Counted from the stretch's first letter, positions 8,416 to 20,213 are shown. The stretch is DNA of 64,000 nucleotides from Burkholderia thailandensis E264 (GCF_000012365.1 NC_007651.1:1860001-1924000), one strand, 5' to 3'. Made by a program: numbers and translations. The notes: a model not told the origin generated them from the sequence alone.

Positions 8416-9576
8416 ATGAGCGAACGATCCGACGTCGAATATCCGGTGGCGCCGCCCGCGCCCCGCAAGGGGCGCGGCGCGGTGGGCAACCTGCAGGGGC
8501 GCTACGAGACCGTCGAGCGCGAGACGGTAGACGACGGCTGGGCGCGCGACGACGATGGCGAGCCGCCCGTGCCGTTGCGCACGCAGGTGTTCGAGGAGCG
8601 AGCGAGGACGATCCTCACGCGCAATGCGTCGCCGGATATTCCGTTCAACGTGTCGCTGAACCCTTATCGCGGCTGCGAACACGGCTGCATTTACTGCTTC
8701 GCGCGGCCGACGCACAGCTATCTCGGGCTGTCGCCGGGGCTGGATTTCGAGAGCCGGATCTACGCGAAGATGAACGCCGCGGAGTTGCTCGAGCGCGAGC
8801 TCGCGAGGCCGCGCTACGTGCCCGAGCCGATCGCACTGGGCGTGAATACGGACGCGTATCAGCCGGTCGAGCGAGAACTGCGGATCACGCGGCAACTGAT
8901 CCAGGTGATGCGCGACCACGGTCAGCCGTTCGCCGCGATCACGAAGTCGTCGCTGATCGAGCGCGATCTCGATCTGCTCGTGCCGATGGCCGAGCGACGG
9001 CAGGTGATGGCGGCCGTGACGATCACGACGCTCGATCCCGAGCTCGCGCGTGCGCTCGAGCCGCGCGCCGCGACGCCGGCGCGCAGGCTTCGGACGATCC
9101 GCGCGTTGCGCGACGCCGGGGTGCCGGTCGGCGTGAGCGTCGCGCCGATGATCCCGTTCGTCACCGAACCCGATCTCGAACGCGTGCTCGAGGCGTGCGC
9201 GGACGCGGGCGCGACGCACGCGAGCTACATCGTGCTGCGGCTGCCGTGGGAAGTCGCGCCGCTTTTCACCGAATGGCTCGCCGCGCATTTCCCCGATCGC
9301 GCGGAGCGGGTGATGGCGCGCGTGCGGGACATGCGCGGCGGCAAGGATTACGACGCGGATTTCAGCCGCCGGATGAAGGGCGAAGGGATGTGGGCCGATC
9401 TGCTCAAGCAGCGCTTCCGGATGGCGGTCAAGCGTTGCGGGCTGAACGAACGCGCGCGAGGGATTCTCGATTTCTCGCAATTTTGCGCGCCGCAGCGATC
9501 GACGCCGATGAGGTCGCACCCACAGCCGCGCGAGGCGGCGCAAACGAAAGACCATCCGCAACTCAGCCTGTTCTGA
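8416..9576 (+). CDS. Radical SAM protein of the PA0069/SplB-like family
   Basis: A 386-aa radical S-adenosylmethionine protein. The CxxxCxxC iron-sulfur motif is in NPYRGCEHGCIYCFARPTH (Cys near residues 87, 91 and 94 of this frame). Related families include spore photoproduct lyase, which repairs UV-damaged DNA, but the actual reaction of this branch is not established. Conserved SLNPYRGC, LGVNTDAYQPVE and TKSSLIERD blocks fit the family. The ATG at 8416 follows AGAGG. The upstream LexA-like box would tie it to DNA damage, consistent with, but not proof of, a repair role. Confidence 0.85.
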   Translation: MSERSDVEYPVAPPAPRKGRGAVGNLQGRYETVERETVDDGWARDDDGEPPVPLRTQVFEERARTILTRNASPDIPFNVSLNPYRGCEHGCIYCFARPTHSYLGLSPGLDFESRIYAKMNAAELLERELARPRYVPEPIALGVNTDAYQPVERELRITRQLIQVMRDHGQPFAAITKSSLIERDLDLLVPMAERRQVMAAVTITTLDPELARALEPRAATPARRLRTIRALRDAGVPVGVSVAPMIPFVTEPDLERVLEACADAGATHASYIVLRLPWEVAPLFTEWLAAHFPDRAERVMARVRDMRGGKDYDADFSRRMKGEGMWADLLKQRFRMAVKRCGLNERARGILDFSQFCAPQRSTPMRSHPQPREAAQTKDHPQLSLF

Positions 9577-9624
9577 GCGACACGGGCGGCGCGTCGTGTC
9601 ACGCTGGCTGAGCCGGCGGATGCG

Positions 9625-10092
9625 TCATTGCGAAATTTGCTTGGCGGCTTCGACCTGCGATTCGAAATACGTCTGGAACGCAAGCGCGAGCCCCGTCATC
9701 AGCAGAAATGCGCCGATCAGCAGCGAAAAGATGACGACGAACACGACACCCCAGCCGGAGCGGCTGTGGCGGCCCGTCTCGGCATTGAATTGCGCGTCCC
9801 ACTTGTCGTCGGCGCGCAGCCCGTAGACGAGCGCCGCGAGAAACGCGGCGAGCAGCGATATCGCGCCGGGCACGGCAAGCCACCAGCCGAGCGCGGCGGC
9901 CCGTCCCGATGCGGCGAGCAACAGGAAGCCGGGAATGCCGACGATCGTCGCCAGCAGGTGCGCCCAGCCGGCGAGGTCCTTCCAGCCATACAGATAGAAG
10001 CGGTGCGCGCCGAGCGAGCCGAACAGGAAGGCGAGCAGTGCGGTAAGCGTCTTCGAGCGAAAGCGGGGCGGCGTGGACGTGCTGCTGGACAT
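9625..10092 (-). CDS. TM2 domain membrane protein
   Basis: A 155-aa inner-membrane protein. After an N-terminal polar stretch comes KTLTALLAFLFGSLGAHRFY, the TM2-domain pattern in which a short hydrophobic helix leads to GxxGxHRFY, then two or three more membrane segments including a C-terminal one (VVFVVIFSLLIGAFLLMTGL). The function of TM2 proteins in bacteria is not known. The start at 10092 (MSSSTSTPPRF) is chosen over one 37 codons upstream that would add an unrelated polar tail; no strong ribosome site supports either. Confidence 0.7.
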   Translation of the reverse strand: MSSSTSTPPRFRSKTLTALLAFLFGSLGAHRFYLYGWKDLAGWAHLLATIVGIPGFLLLAASGRAAALGWWLAVPGAISLLAAFLAALVYGLRADDKWDAQFNAETGRHSRSGWGVVFVVIFSLLIGAFLLMTGLALAFQTYFESQVEAAKQISQ

Positions 10093-10199
10093 GTCGGGGG
10101 GCAATGGGTCTTCTTCGTGGACGCTCGGGCGAGGCCCGGGCGCGGTGGTCGGCTCGCATTCTACGATGCGGGGCGCGGCGTGGTCACGCCAAGACTGCG

Positions 10200-11357
10200 T
10201 CAATGCGTCGCATCATAGGTGATCCGGTAGATCGCGCCCGCGTAGTCGTCGCTGACGAGGAGCGAGCCGTCCGGCAGCGGCAATACGTCGGCGGGGCGCC
10301 CCCACACGCTTTCGTCGGGCCGCCGCCACCCGTCGATGAACGTTTCCTGGCGCGCGGCGCGACCGTCGGGCGACGCGATCACGCGCACGACCCGGTAGCC
10401 GACCTTGCGGCTGCGGTTCCACGAGCCGTGCTCGGCGATGAAGATGTTGTCGCGGTATTCGGGAGGGAACATGCCGCCCGTATAGAAGCGCATGCCGAGC
10501 GCGGCGACGTGCGCGCCCAGCTTGAGCACGGGCGGCGCGTAGCTCGCACATGTGTGACCGCGCCCGAACTGCGGATCGAGCACGTCGCCGCCGTGGCAGA
10601 ACGGATAGCCGAAGTCGAGTCCCGCGCGCGGCGCGCGGTTCAGCTTGTCGTCGGGGCGGTCGTCGCCCATCAGGTCGCGGCCGTTGTCGGTGAACCAGAG
10701 TTCGTGCGTCGCCGGATGCCACGCGAAACCGACGGTGTTGCGGACGCCTCGTGCGTAGACCTCGTAGCCGCTGCCGTCGGCATTCATCCGGCCGATCATC
10801 GCGTAGCGGTCGCGATCGGCGATGCAGATGTTGCATGGCGCGCCCGTCGGCACATAGAGCTTGCCGTCGGGGCCGAACGCGATGAATTTCCAGCCGTGAT
10901 GGCGGTCGGCCGGCAGCGTGTTCGTGACGACGGCGGGTTTCGGCGGAGTGGCGATTCGCTCGTCGATTCGGTCGAAGCGTAGAATCCGCGACACGGCCGA
11001 CACGAAGAGCGCGCCGTTGCGATACGCGACCCCAACCGGCATCTCCAGCCCCGATGCGATCACGCGGTGCTCGCGAACGTGGCCGTCGCGCACGACGAGC
11101 GCATGGACGCGTCCGTCCATGCTGCCGACGTAGAGGATGCCGCGGGGCGACCACGCCATTTCGCGCGCCGTGGGCACGTCGTCGGCGAGCACCTGGACCC
11201 GAAATCCGGGCGGCACGCCGAGTTCGTCGATCGGCAGTGCGGCCGACGCGGCGGGGGCGGCTATTGTGGCAAGAAGGAGACACGCGGCGGGCGCCGCGCG
11301 CAGCGACGTCGGCAGGCCGGACGAAACGATGCGAGACAGGGCGATGAGGCGGCGCAT
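10200..11357 (-). CDS. Secreted PQQ-dependent sugar/sorbosone dehydrogenase-type protein
   Basis: A 385-aa protein of the soluble glucose/sorbosone dehydrogenase beta-propeller class. The start at 11357 gives an N-terminal signal peptide ending near APAASAA. Family blocks include GVPPGFRVQVLADDV, MAWSPRGILYVGS, DRHHGWKFIAFGPDGKLYV, GVRNTVGFAWHPATHELWFTDNG and the late FIAEHGSWNRSRKVGYRV. Members bind PQQ and Ca2+ and oxidise sugars in the periplasm, but many have unknown substrates. It faces away from the ribosomal operon, with which it shares an intergenic region of 166 bases. Confidence 0.85.
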   Translation of the reverse strand: MRRLIALSRIVSSGLPTSLRAAPAACLLLATIAAPAASAALPIDELGVPPGFRVQVLADDVPTAREMAWSPRGILYVGSMDGRVHALVVRDGHVREHRVIASGLEMPVGVAYRNGALFVSAVSRILRFDRIDERIATPPKPAVVTNTLPADRHHGWKFIAFGPDGKLYVPTGAPCNICIADRDRYAMIGRMNADGSGYEVYARGVRNTVGFAWHPATHELWFTDNGRDLMGDDRPDDKLNRAPRAGLDFGYPFCHGGDVLDPQFGRGHTCASYAPPVLKLGAHVAALGMRFYTGGMFPPEYRDNIFIAEHGSWNRSRKVGYRVVRVIASPDGRAARQETFIDGWRRPDESVWGRPADVLPLPDGSLLVSDDYAGAIYRITYDATH

Positions 11358-11447
11358 GGCGGACGAAGGCAGGGCGGGCGCGGGGCGCGCAACAGGCCGA
11401 TTGTAGGCCTCCGCAGCCGGAGGGCGGGTTTTTTGGCAGGTAAGTGT

Positions 11448-11476
11448 TTGTTGTGCCACCGGTTTCGGGCTATAAT
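11448..11476 (+). promoter_or_regulatory. Promoter of the rpsP-rimM-trmD-rplS operon
   Basis: A consensus -10 TATAAT (11471-11476) lies 17 bases after TTGTTG (11448-11453). It is 47 bases upstream of rpsP, with AT-rich DNA and a T run just before it. A strong sigma-70 promoter is expected for this highly expressed operon. Confidence 0.85.
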
Positions 11477-11523
11477 CGCACGTTTCAGTAGTTTTCGAAC
11501 CCGGTTTTCCCGAAGGATTTCAT

Positions 11524-11778
11524 ATGGTCATCATCCGTCTGGCTCGCGGCGGCTCGAAGAAGCGCCCGTTCTACAACATCGTCGCTACCGATTCGCGCAA
11601 CCGTCGCGACGGCCGCTTCATCGAGCGCGTCGGCTTCTACAACCCGGTCGCGACGAAGGGCGAAGCGCTGCGCATCGCTCAAGACCGTCTGACGTACTGG
11701 CAAGGCGTGGGCGCGCAACTGTCGCCGACCGTCGAGCGTCTCGTGAAGCAGGCGCAAAAGGCGCAGCCGGCTGCCTAA
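11524..11778 (+). CDS. rpsP: 30S ribosomal protein S16
   Basis: Small-subunit ribosomal protein bS16, 84 aa as usual. The start [20 protein letters not shown] and the [11 protein letters not shown] motif are diagnostic. First gene of the conserved rpsP-rimM-trmD-rplS operon. The stop is 42 bases before rimM. Confidence 0.98.
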   Translation: MVIIRLARGGSKKRPFYNIVATDSRNRRDGRFIERVGFYNPVATKGEALRIAQDRLTYWQGVGAQLSPTVERLVKQAQKAQPAA

Positions 11779-11820
11779 CATGGCGCGGCGTGCCGGAACT
11801 GCCGGCTGTGAGGTTCGTTG

Positions 11821-12510
11821 ATGGCTGGTCACGATTCCGGTAGCGCGAAGCGCGGGCGGTCGCCGTCGTTCGGCGTATTCGTCCGCAAGCCGGTCGAGCG
11901 CGCGCCCACGAAAGGGGCGGGCGACGGCGCGGCTGATTCGGAAGCAATTCGCATCGATGCGGCGCAGCCGTGGCCGGACGATGCGGTCGAGGTCGGCGCG
12001 GTGGTCGATGCGTACGGCCTCAAGGGCTGGGTCAAGCTCGTGGCCCATGCCGGGGCGGGGCGGGGCGGCGATGCGCTGCTCAAGGCTCGCGACTGGTGGC
12101 TGCAAAAGGGGGGCGAGCGGAAGTTCGCGCGCGTCACGCAGGCGAAGCTGCACAGCGACGCGGTCGTCGCGCATCCGGCCGGCTCTGTCGATCGCGATAC
12201 GGCGCTTGCGCTGCGCGGCTTTCGCGTATTCGTGCGCCGCGGCGATTTCCCGGCGCTCGCCGCCGACGAGTTCTACTGGGTCGATCTGATTGGCCTCGAC
12301 GTGGTCAACGAGGCTGGCGTCGCGCTCGGCAAGGTTGCCGATATGATTGACAACGGCGTGCATTCGATCATGCGCGTCGAATATCCGGCGACCGGCAAGG
12401 ATGGCCGGCCGACGACCGGCGAGCGGCTGATTCCGTTCGTCGGCGTGTACGTGAAGGCGGTCGAGCAGGCGGCGGGACGCATCGTCGTCGACTGGGAAGC
12501 CGATTACTGA
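11821..12510 (+). CDS. rimM: Ribosome maturation factor RimM
   Basis: Assists assembly of the 30S head domain by binding S19. 229 aa, longer than E. coli RimM because of a roughly 45-residue polar N-terminal extension ([20 protein letters not shown] onward) before the conserved [18 protein letters not shown]. The C-terminal PRC-like barrel shows [13 protein letters not shown] and [13 protein letters not shown]. The ATG at 11821 follows GAGGT; a TTG one codon earlier is ignored. trmD begins one base after the stop. Confidence 0.95.
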
Positions 12511-12511
12511 A

Positions 12512-13306
12512 ATGGACGAAGCCACGCAGCGCGCGATCCAGTTCGACGTCGTCACACTCTTTCCGGAGATGTTTCGTGCGTTGACCGACTGGGGCATCAC
12601 GAGCCGCGCGGTGAAGCAGGGGCGGTTCGGCTTGCGCACGTGGAATCCGCGCGATTTCACGAGCGACAACTACCGCACCGTCGACGATCGTCCGTACGGC
12701 GGCGGTCCCGGCATGGTGATGCTCGCGAAGCCGCTCGAGGCGGCGATCGGTGCGGCGAAGGCCGCACAGGCGGCGCAAGGCGTTGCGACGTCGCGCGTGG
12801 TGATGATGTCGCCGCAGGGCGCGCCGCTCACGCACGAGCGCGTCGCTCGGATGGCTGCGGAGCCGGGCGTCGTGTTGCTGTGCGGGCGTTACGAGGCGAT
12901 CGACCAGCGCCTGATCGACCGTTGCGTCGACGAGGAGCTGAGCCTTGGCGATTTTGTGTTGTCGGGCGGCGAGTTGCCGGCGATGGCGCTGATGGACGCC
13001 GTCGTGCGACTGCTGCCGGGCGTGCTGAACGATGCGCAATCGGCAGTGCAGGACAGCTTCGCCGACGGGCTGCTCGACTGTCCGCATTACACGCGTCCCG
13101 AGGAGTACGAGGGCGTGCGCGTGCCGGACGTGCTGCTCGGCGGGCATCATGCCGAGATCGAGCGCTGGCGCCGGCAGGAAGCGTTGAGAAACACCGTCGC
13201 GAAGCGCCCCGACCTGATTGCGCGGGCGCGTCGCGAAAAGTTGCTGAGCCGGGCCGACGAGGCGTGGCTCGCAAGTCTCGCGAAAGAAGCGAAGCAGGCC
13301 TCCTGA
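12512..13306 (+). CDS. trmD: tRNA (guanine37-N1)-methyltransferase TrmD
   Basis: SPOUT-class enzyme that methylates G37 next to the anticodon, preventing +1 frameshifts. 264 aa. The knotted SAM-binding region is visible as [27 protein letters not shown] and [19 protein letters not shown] (about residues 56-165). Only one base separates it from rimM. The C-terminal helical domain ends in AKQAS. Confidence 0.97.
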
Positions 13307-13445
13307 GGCGGCGGCGCTTTCTGTTTGCGAATTTGGCGGTGCCGAGCATGCGTGTGCGGCACCTGATGTGAATCCATCCTCTATCGGGGCCGAGCCTGGA
13401 AGCAGGCGGGCGCGAACGCCGACAAGATGGTTTTAGGAGTCAGTG

Positions 13446-13835
13446 ATGAATCTGATCGCAAAACTTGAGCAGGAAGAGATCGAGCGCGCGCTCGCAGGCA
13501 AGACGATCCCCGAATTCGCCCCGGGCGACACGGTGATCGTGAACGTGAACGTGGTGGAAGGTAACCGCAAGCGCGTTCAGGCTTACGAAGGCGTCGTGAT
13601 CGCGAAGCGCAACCGCGGCCTGAACTCGTCGTTCATCGTCCGCAAGATCTCGTCGGGCGAAGGCGTCGAGCGTACGTTCCAGACGTACTCGCCGCTGCTC
13701 GCGAGCATCGTCGTGAAGCGCCGCGGCGACGTGCGTCGCGCGAAGCTGTACTACCTGCGCGAGCGTTCGGGCAAGTCGGCTCGAATCAAGGAAAAGCTGG
13801 TGTCGAAGGATCGCGCCGCTGCCGCGCAGCAGTAA
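13446..13835 (+). CDS. rplS: 50S ribosomal protein L19
   Basis: Large-subunit ribosomal protein bL19 at the 30S-50S interface, 129 aa. Blocks [19 protein letters not shown] and [20 protein letters not shown] are characteristic. The ATG at 13446 is preferred to a GTG one codon upstream. A leader of 139 bases separates it from trmD, and two terminators follow. Confidence 0.98.
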
Positions 13836-13894
13836 GCGCAGCCGGGAACGCGCACTGGAAATCGATCGGTGCGCGTTTCGCCTGGCGTGGAAAG

Positions 13895-13929
13895 GCGCCG
13901 TGCGGGAAGCTTCCGCACGGCGCTTTTTT
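13895..13929 (+). terminator. Strong terminator of the rpsP operon
   Basis: An 11-base-pair stem (GCGCCGTGCGG / CCGCACGGCGC) with a seven-base loop is followed by eight or more T. It lies 60 bases past rplS. Confidence 0.93.
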
Positions 13930-13947
13930 TTCGACCGGCTGTCGAGG

Positions 13948-13973
13948 GCCGCTGCGAGGCAGCGGCCTTTTTG
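13948..13973 (+). terminator. Second terminator behind rplS
   Basis: A perfect nine-base-pair stem (GGCCGCTGC / GCAGCGGCC, loop GAG) leads into TTTTT, only 20 bases after the first terminator. Tandem terminators would give tight insulation from the next gene. Confidence 0.85.
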
Positions 13974-14049
13974 CGTCCGGCCGGCGCGGGAGATGGACTT
14001 GACCGTTCCACGCGTTCCTTCCGTATGGCCGCCAGGCGTCGCGGTGCGG

Positions 14050-14339
14050 CGTTCGCGCGTCGCCGCCGGGATCGTGCGCGCGCCGAGACCCGCGCGCCGG
14101 TGCGCGGGATCGGTCGCAACCCAGCGCAAACCGCCGATCGAAAAGCGCTTGCCCGCGTACGAGATCGTCTTGCGCGCGACCGCCGCGTAGCTGACGACCT
14201 CGCCACTCGTCGACGTCGACGCGTAGAGCGACATCGCGTCGAGGTGAGGTGCGTGGATGGCCGGGGCGGGCGCGCATCCGCCGACCTGTGCTGCTCCAGT
14301 GAGTCGTTGCAACCGGAGAACGGGTGATTCAAACGGCAT
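14050..14339 (-). pseudogene. Remnant of a GNAT-type N-acetyltransferase
   Basis: On the minus strand a frame starting MPFESPVLRLQRLTGAAQVG reads on to MSLYASTSTSGEVVSYAAVA and then GLRWVATDPAHRRAGLGART. The last part resembles GNAT motif A, with the R-x-x-G-x-G acetyl-CoA loop. After about residue 95 the similarity to an acetyltransferase fold ends and the frame runs on as Arg-rich nonsense into the rplS terminators. The second half of the domain is missing, so this looks like a 3'-truncated relic rather than a gene. Its N-terminal boundary is uncertain. Confidence 0.4.
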
Positions 14340-14649
14340 GACGCATCGTCCGATGCGCGAGGGGCCACGCGTGAATGCCCAAATGGGGCGTCGGCCGCTC
14401 GCCGCAAATTCGAGCCACGGTCGACATTTCGGTCGTGTCTGCGCCGCCGCGCCCCAGTCCCCGATCTCGCCCCGAGCCGCCGCCCGCAGCAAATCGCCGA
14501 ATCCGGCCAATTGCATTTCGCGCGATGTTGTGCGTGACGGCTTGCATGCATTCGACCGGCGAGCCACTGCCGATATCGCGCTCGCCCCTCTCGCAACGCA
14601 TCCAGGCCGACGAGCGTGCCGGAGCGAACACGTAAAATGCTGCGGTCCC

Positions 14650-14694
14650 CGGCGGCGGGGCCGTCCGGCGAGCGGCCCCGGCGGGCGTTTTTTT
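14650..14694 (+). terminator. Hairpin with T run upstream of the Nudix gene
   Basis: An inverted repeat with core CGGGGCCG / CGGCCCCG and a nine-base loop is followed by GCGGGCG and then seven T. It ends about 50 bases before the Nudix start, so it may stop transcription coming from the rplS side. Confidence 0.6.
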
Positions 14695-14742
14695 CTTTTC
14701 GGCGCGACAATATGGCCATATCCATTCCGAGCAGAGCGACCC

Positions 14743-15426
14743 TTGACCCGCCGCCCCATCATCGACCCTGAAGTGCTGCCGATCGAGACGACCGGCGCTG
14801 GCCTGGCTCCTGTCCCGCCGTCGTTGCTGACGCCGGACGGGCTGCGCGATCGTTTCGCGCAGCCGCCCGTATGGACTCAGGAGCCCGCCGAGGCACAACT
14901 TGCCGACGGCATCGATCCGCGCAGCGCGGCCGTGCTCGTGCCGCTCGTCGTGCGCGAGCGCGGCCTGACGGTCCTGCTCACGCAGCGTGCGGACCACCTG
15001 AACGACCATGCCGGCCAGGTCAGCTTTCCGGGCGGACGCCGCGAGCCCGACGACCGCGACGCGAACGCCACTGCGCTGCGCGAGGCGCGCGAGGAGATCG
15101 CGCTTTCGCACGAGCGCGTCGAATTGCTCGGCGCGCTGCCCGACTATCTGACGGGCACGGGCTTTTGCGTGACGCCTGTCGTGGCGCTTGTCCATCCGCC
15201 ATTTACGGTGGAGGCGGATACGCTCGAAGTGGCCGAGATCTTCGAGGTGCCGTTCGATTTCCTGATGAACCCCGCCCATCATCAGGTGAGGGTGTTCCGC
15301 TGGGAGGGCGGCGAGCGGCGTTTCTTCGCGATGCCGTATCCGCGCGGACCGGTCGGCGGCCAGTATTTCATCTGGGGCGCGACGGCCGGCATGCTGCGCA
15401 ACCTGTATCGCTTTCTCGCGGCCTAG
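14743..15426 (+). CDS. Nudix hydrolase, CoA pyrophosphatase type (NudL-like)
   Basis: A 227-aa Nudix protein. The box is complete: GGRREPDDRDANATALREAR then EEI (about residues 97-120), with the acidic residues that bind Mg2+. The preceding VLLTQRADHLNDHAGQVSFP is the extra motif of the CoA diphosphatase subfamily (UPF0035), which hydrolyses CoA and acyl-CoA to phosphopantetheine and 3',5'-ADP. The start is set at a TTG codon giving MTRRPIIDPEVLPIE. The frame is open further upstream without a convincing ribosome site, so the start is tentative. Confidence 0.85.
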   Translation: MTRRPIIDPEVLPIETTGAGLAPVPPSLLTPDGLRDRFAQPPVWTQEPAEAQLADGIDPRSAAVLVPLVVRERGLTVLLTQRADHLNDHAGQVSFPGGRREPDDRDANATALREAREEIALSHERVELLGALPDYLTGTGFCVTPVVALVHPPFTVEADTLEVAEIFEVPFDFLMNPAHHQVRVFRWEGGERRFFAMPYPRGPVGGQYFIWGATAGMLRNLYRFLAA

Positions 15427-15527
15427 TGGCGGGCGCCACAGTCGGCGCAAGCCGGAGCCATCCGGCGCGCCCGCTGTGCTATCTTTACGCGAAAAATCAA
15501 TCATCCCAGAACGGCACGGCCCTTCGC

Positions 15528-16466
15528 ATGACTTTCTTCTCGGTTCTCCTTGCCCTCATCATCGAACAGGTCCGCGCGCTGTCGCCGAGCAATCCGGTGT
15601 TCGCGCTGTTTCAGTCTCATGCGGAATCGGCTGCGCACGGCTTCGACGCCGGCAAAAAGAAGCACGGCGTGCTCGCGTGGCTCGTCGTCGTGCTGCCCTG
15701 GGTGCTCGGCGTCGGGCTCGTCTACTTCCTGTTGTACAAGGTGAGCTTCGTGCTCGCGTTCCTCTGGAACATCGCCGTCGTGTACTTCACGCTCGGGTTC
15801 AGGCAGTTCAGCCATTACTTCACCGATATCCATCTCGCGCTCAACAACGACGACGTGCCGCGCGCGCGCGACATCCTGCGAGAATGGACGGGCATCGACA
15901 CGGTCGACATGCCGGTCAGCGAAATCGTTCGCCACACGCTGATCCATGCGGTCGTCGCGTCGCATCGGCACGTGTTCGGCGTGTTTTTCTGGTTCGTGCT
16001 GCCGGTCGGCCCGGCCGGCGCGGTGCTGTATCGGATCGCCGAATATCTGTCGCGCAGCTGGTCGGTGCCGGCGGACGACCGCACCGCGGCGTTCTCGACG
16101 TTCGCGCAGCGCGCGTTCTTCGTGATCGATTGGGTGCCGGCGCGCCTGACCGCGCTCGGCTTCGCGATCGTCGGCAACTTCGAGGACGCGATCTATGCCT
16201 GGCGCAATCACACGCGCCAGTGGCCCGACCCGAACGATGGCGTGCTGCTCGCGGCCGGCAGCGGTGCGCTCGGCGCGCGGCTCGCGGGCCCGCTCGCGGA
16301 GCCGTCGAGCGTCGATGCGCTCGCGGCGGGCGACAGCGGTCCGATCACGGTCGGCGACGATTGCTCGCCACGCACGCTGCAATCGGCCGTCGGCCTCGTG
16401 TGGCGCGCCGTGATCCTGTGGATGCTGCTCCTGCTCATGCTGACGATCGCGGTCTGGGTGTCGTGA
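15528..16466 (+). CDS. CobD/CbiB-like membrane protein
   Basis: A 312-aa inner-membrane protein resembling CobD/CbiB, the cobalamin aminopropanol-phosphate attachment enzyme. Similarity shows in the N-terminal helix (MTFFSVLLALIIEQVRALSP) and in REWTGIDTVDMPVSEIVRHT. No other cobalamin gene is nearby and this betaproteobacterial group is usually annotated only as CobD-like, so cobalamin synthesis is not assured. At least four hydrophobic segments are visible, the last at the C-terminus (VILWMLLLLMLTIAVWV). It lies about 100 bases behind the Nudix gene and may be co-transcribed. Confidence 0.75.
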   Translation: MTFFSVLLALIIEQVRALSPSNPVFALFQSHAESAAHGFDAGKKKHGVLAWLVVVLPWVLGVGLVYFLLYKVSFVLAFLWNIAVVYFTLGFRQFSHYFTDIHLALNNDDVPRARDILREWTGIDTVDMPVSEIVRHTLIHAVVASHRHVFGVFFWFVLPVGPAGAVLYRIAEYLSRSWSVPADDRTAAFSTFAQRAFFVIDWVPARLTALGFAIVGNFEDAIYAWRNHTRQWPDPNDGVLLAAGSGALGARLAGPLAEPSSVDALAAGDSGPITVGDDCSPRTLQSAVGLVWRAVILWMLLLLMLTIAVWVS

Positions 16467-16507
16467 CGCGGCGTGCGTTGATGTCGAGCCAGGGCTCGCC
16501 AACGAAC

Positions 16508-16533
16508 AAGCCGGCTTCGAGCCGGCTTTTTTT
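16508..16533 (+). terminator. Terminator after the CobD-like gene
   Basis: An eight-base-pair stem (AAGCCGGC / GCCGGCTT, loop TTCGA) is followed by a T run. Confidence 0.88.
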
Positions 16534-16616
16534 CGCCCATTTCCCGGCGCGCTTCGGTGCTTCGGGGCGGCGCGGACGGCGCTCGCCTTGCCGCGGGGCA
16601 GGCGTCACGCCGCGCG

Positions 16617-16934
16617 TCAGCCGTCGCGTGGATCGCGGATCGCGCCGCAATGCCAGCAGGCGGTGAATTGCGCGTCGAGCGTCTCGCCGCAGCACGCGCA
16701 GCGCCACGGCGCCGCACCGACGGGCGGTCCGGCCGACGCCGCCTCGATCAGCCGCCGCGCGAGCGCCTCGTCGCGCTCGTCGTCGAGCCAGATCTCCGGC
16801 TGGCACGCGTCCAACGGCAACCCGCCCAGTGCGCCGAGCGCGTAGCAGTTGTGCAGCTCGCAGCCGATGCCTGCGATGTCGAGCACGTTCGCCCAGTGCT
16901 GGGCGGTCGCGAGATCGGGGGCCTTGAAGCGCAT
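16617..16934 (-). CDS. DUF2007 protein with C-terminal zinc-ribbon-like motif
   Basis: A 105-aa protein of unknown function. The N-terminal part (MRFKAPDLATAQHWANVLDI and GCELHNCYALGALGGLP) fits the DUF2007 'putative signal transducing' domain. The C-terminus carries CACCGETLDAQFTACWHCGA, two CxxC pairs that could bind one zinc. The start at 16934 follows GGAGGAG at good spacing, which excludes the longer frame. It lies downstream of rsgA on the same strand, 61 bases away. Confidence 0.8.
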   Translation of the reverse strand: MRFKAPDLATAQHWANVLDIAGIGCELHNCYALGALGGLPLDACQPEIWLDDERDEALARRLIEAASAGPPVGAAPWRCACCGETLDAQFTACWHCGAIRDPRDG

Positions 16935-16995
16935 TGCGGCGTCTCCTCCGTGCATGGCGAATCGGCGGCGGGCGCGCGGCCGCCGGGCGGCCCGG

Positions 16996-17942
16996 TTAGC
17001 GAACGATCTGGCTCGCCTCGTGCACGAGCTGCGCGTACAGCGCATGGCGCGACGGCGCGATCCTGCCGTCGGCCACCGCCTCCAGAATCGCGCAGCCCGG
17101 CTCGTGCAGATGATGACAATTATAGAAACGGCAGTGCGGCAGCAGCGGCCGGAACTCCGGGAACGCACGCTCGAGGCGGCCTTCCGTCAGATGATAGAGC
17201 CCGAACTCCTGGAAGCCCGGCGAATCGATCAGCGCGCCGCCGTCCGGCAGCGGATAGAGGCGCGTGAACGTCGTCGTGTGGCGGCCGCTGTTGAGCGCGG
17301 CGGAGATCTCGCGCGTCGCCGCCTCGGCATCCGGCACGAGCAGGTTCACGAGCGTCGATTTGCCCATTCCGGACTGGCCGAGCAGGATCGTCGAATGGCC
17401 CGCCAGATGCGGCGCGAGCTGTGCGCGCGCGTCGTCGGGCGCACCCTTGATCGACAGCTCGAGCACGTCGTAGCCGAGCGCGCGATAGGGGGCGAGGCGC
17501 TCGCGCGCGACAGGCAGCGCTGCTTCGACGTCGATCTTGTTCAGCACGACGATCGGCTTCAACTCGTTCGCCTCGGCGGAGATCAGCGCGCGGCCGAGCA
17601 GGTCTTCGCTGAAATACGGCTCGGTCGCGAGCACGATCAGCAACTGATCGAGATTCGCCGCGAACAGCTTCGACTTGAACTGATCGGAGCGGTAGAGCAG
17701 GTTGCGCCGCTCGCCGATCTCGACGATCACGCCCTGGTCGGCCGACGTCCGTTCGTAGGCGACGCGGTCGCCGACCGCGACGTCGCTCTTCTTGCCGCGC
17801 GGAAAACACTGCAGCATCGGGCCGCCGTCGGCGGGCGCGACGATGTAGTGGCGGCCGTGCGCGGCGATCACGCGCCCTTCGGCGCGCTCGCCGCCGCGCG
17901 CGGCCGCCATGGCCATGGCCGGCTGCTTCGTCGGCGCGCGCT

Positions 17943-17946
<4 letters not shown>
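16996..17946 (-). CDS. rsgA: Ribosome small subunit-dependent GTPase RsgA
   Basis: Circularly permuted GTPase (316 aa) that acts late in 30S maturation. Order of motifs is G4-G1-G3 as expected: VVLNKID (about 135), [10 protein letters not shown] (about 194-203) and [10 protein letters not shown]. An N-terminal OB fold precedes them. The C-terminal zinc-binding region holds [14 protein letters not shown]. Its ATG overlaps the stop of the upstream M48 protease gene by four bases (ATGA), indicating coupled translation. Confidence 0.95.
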
Positions 17947-19926
<1,980 letters not shown>

Positions 19927-20213
19927 GCGGGTAGCGCGCGCCTCGAGGGTTTTCGCGACTCGGCGTGCGCATGCGCGGGCATGTTCGCGCGGCGCGCCGA
20001 ACGTGCCGCCACCGGCGTGCGGCGCCATCTCCGCGCTTTTCGCGCGCAGCGCGCTGCGACGTCGGCCGCCGCCGCACATGCCGCCGTCGCGTCCGCCCGG
20101 CGAGCTTTCCCGCGATCGGCGCGAGCCGCGCGATCGTTTCGCTGTTCCCCTCACGATCGCACCAGCGGCCGTAGCCGCGCCCGCCACGCTGACCGGCTCG
20201 GCCGCGACAGCCG

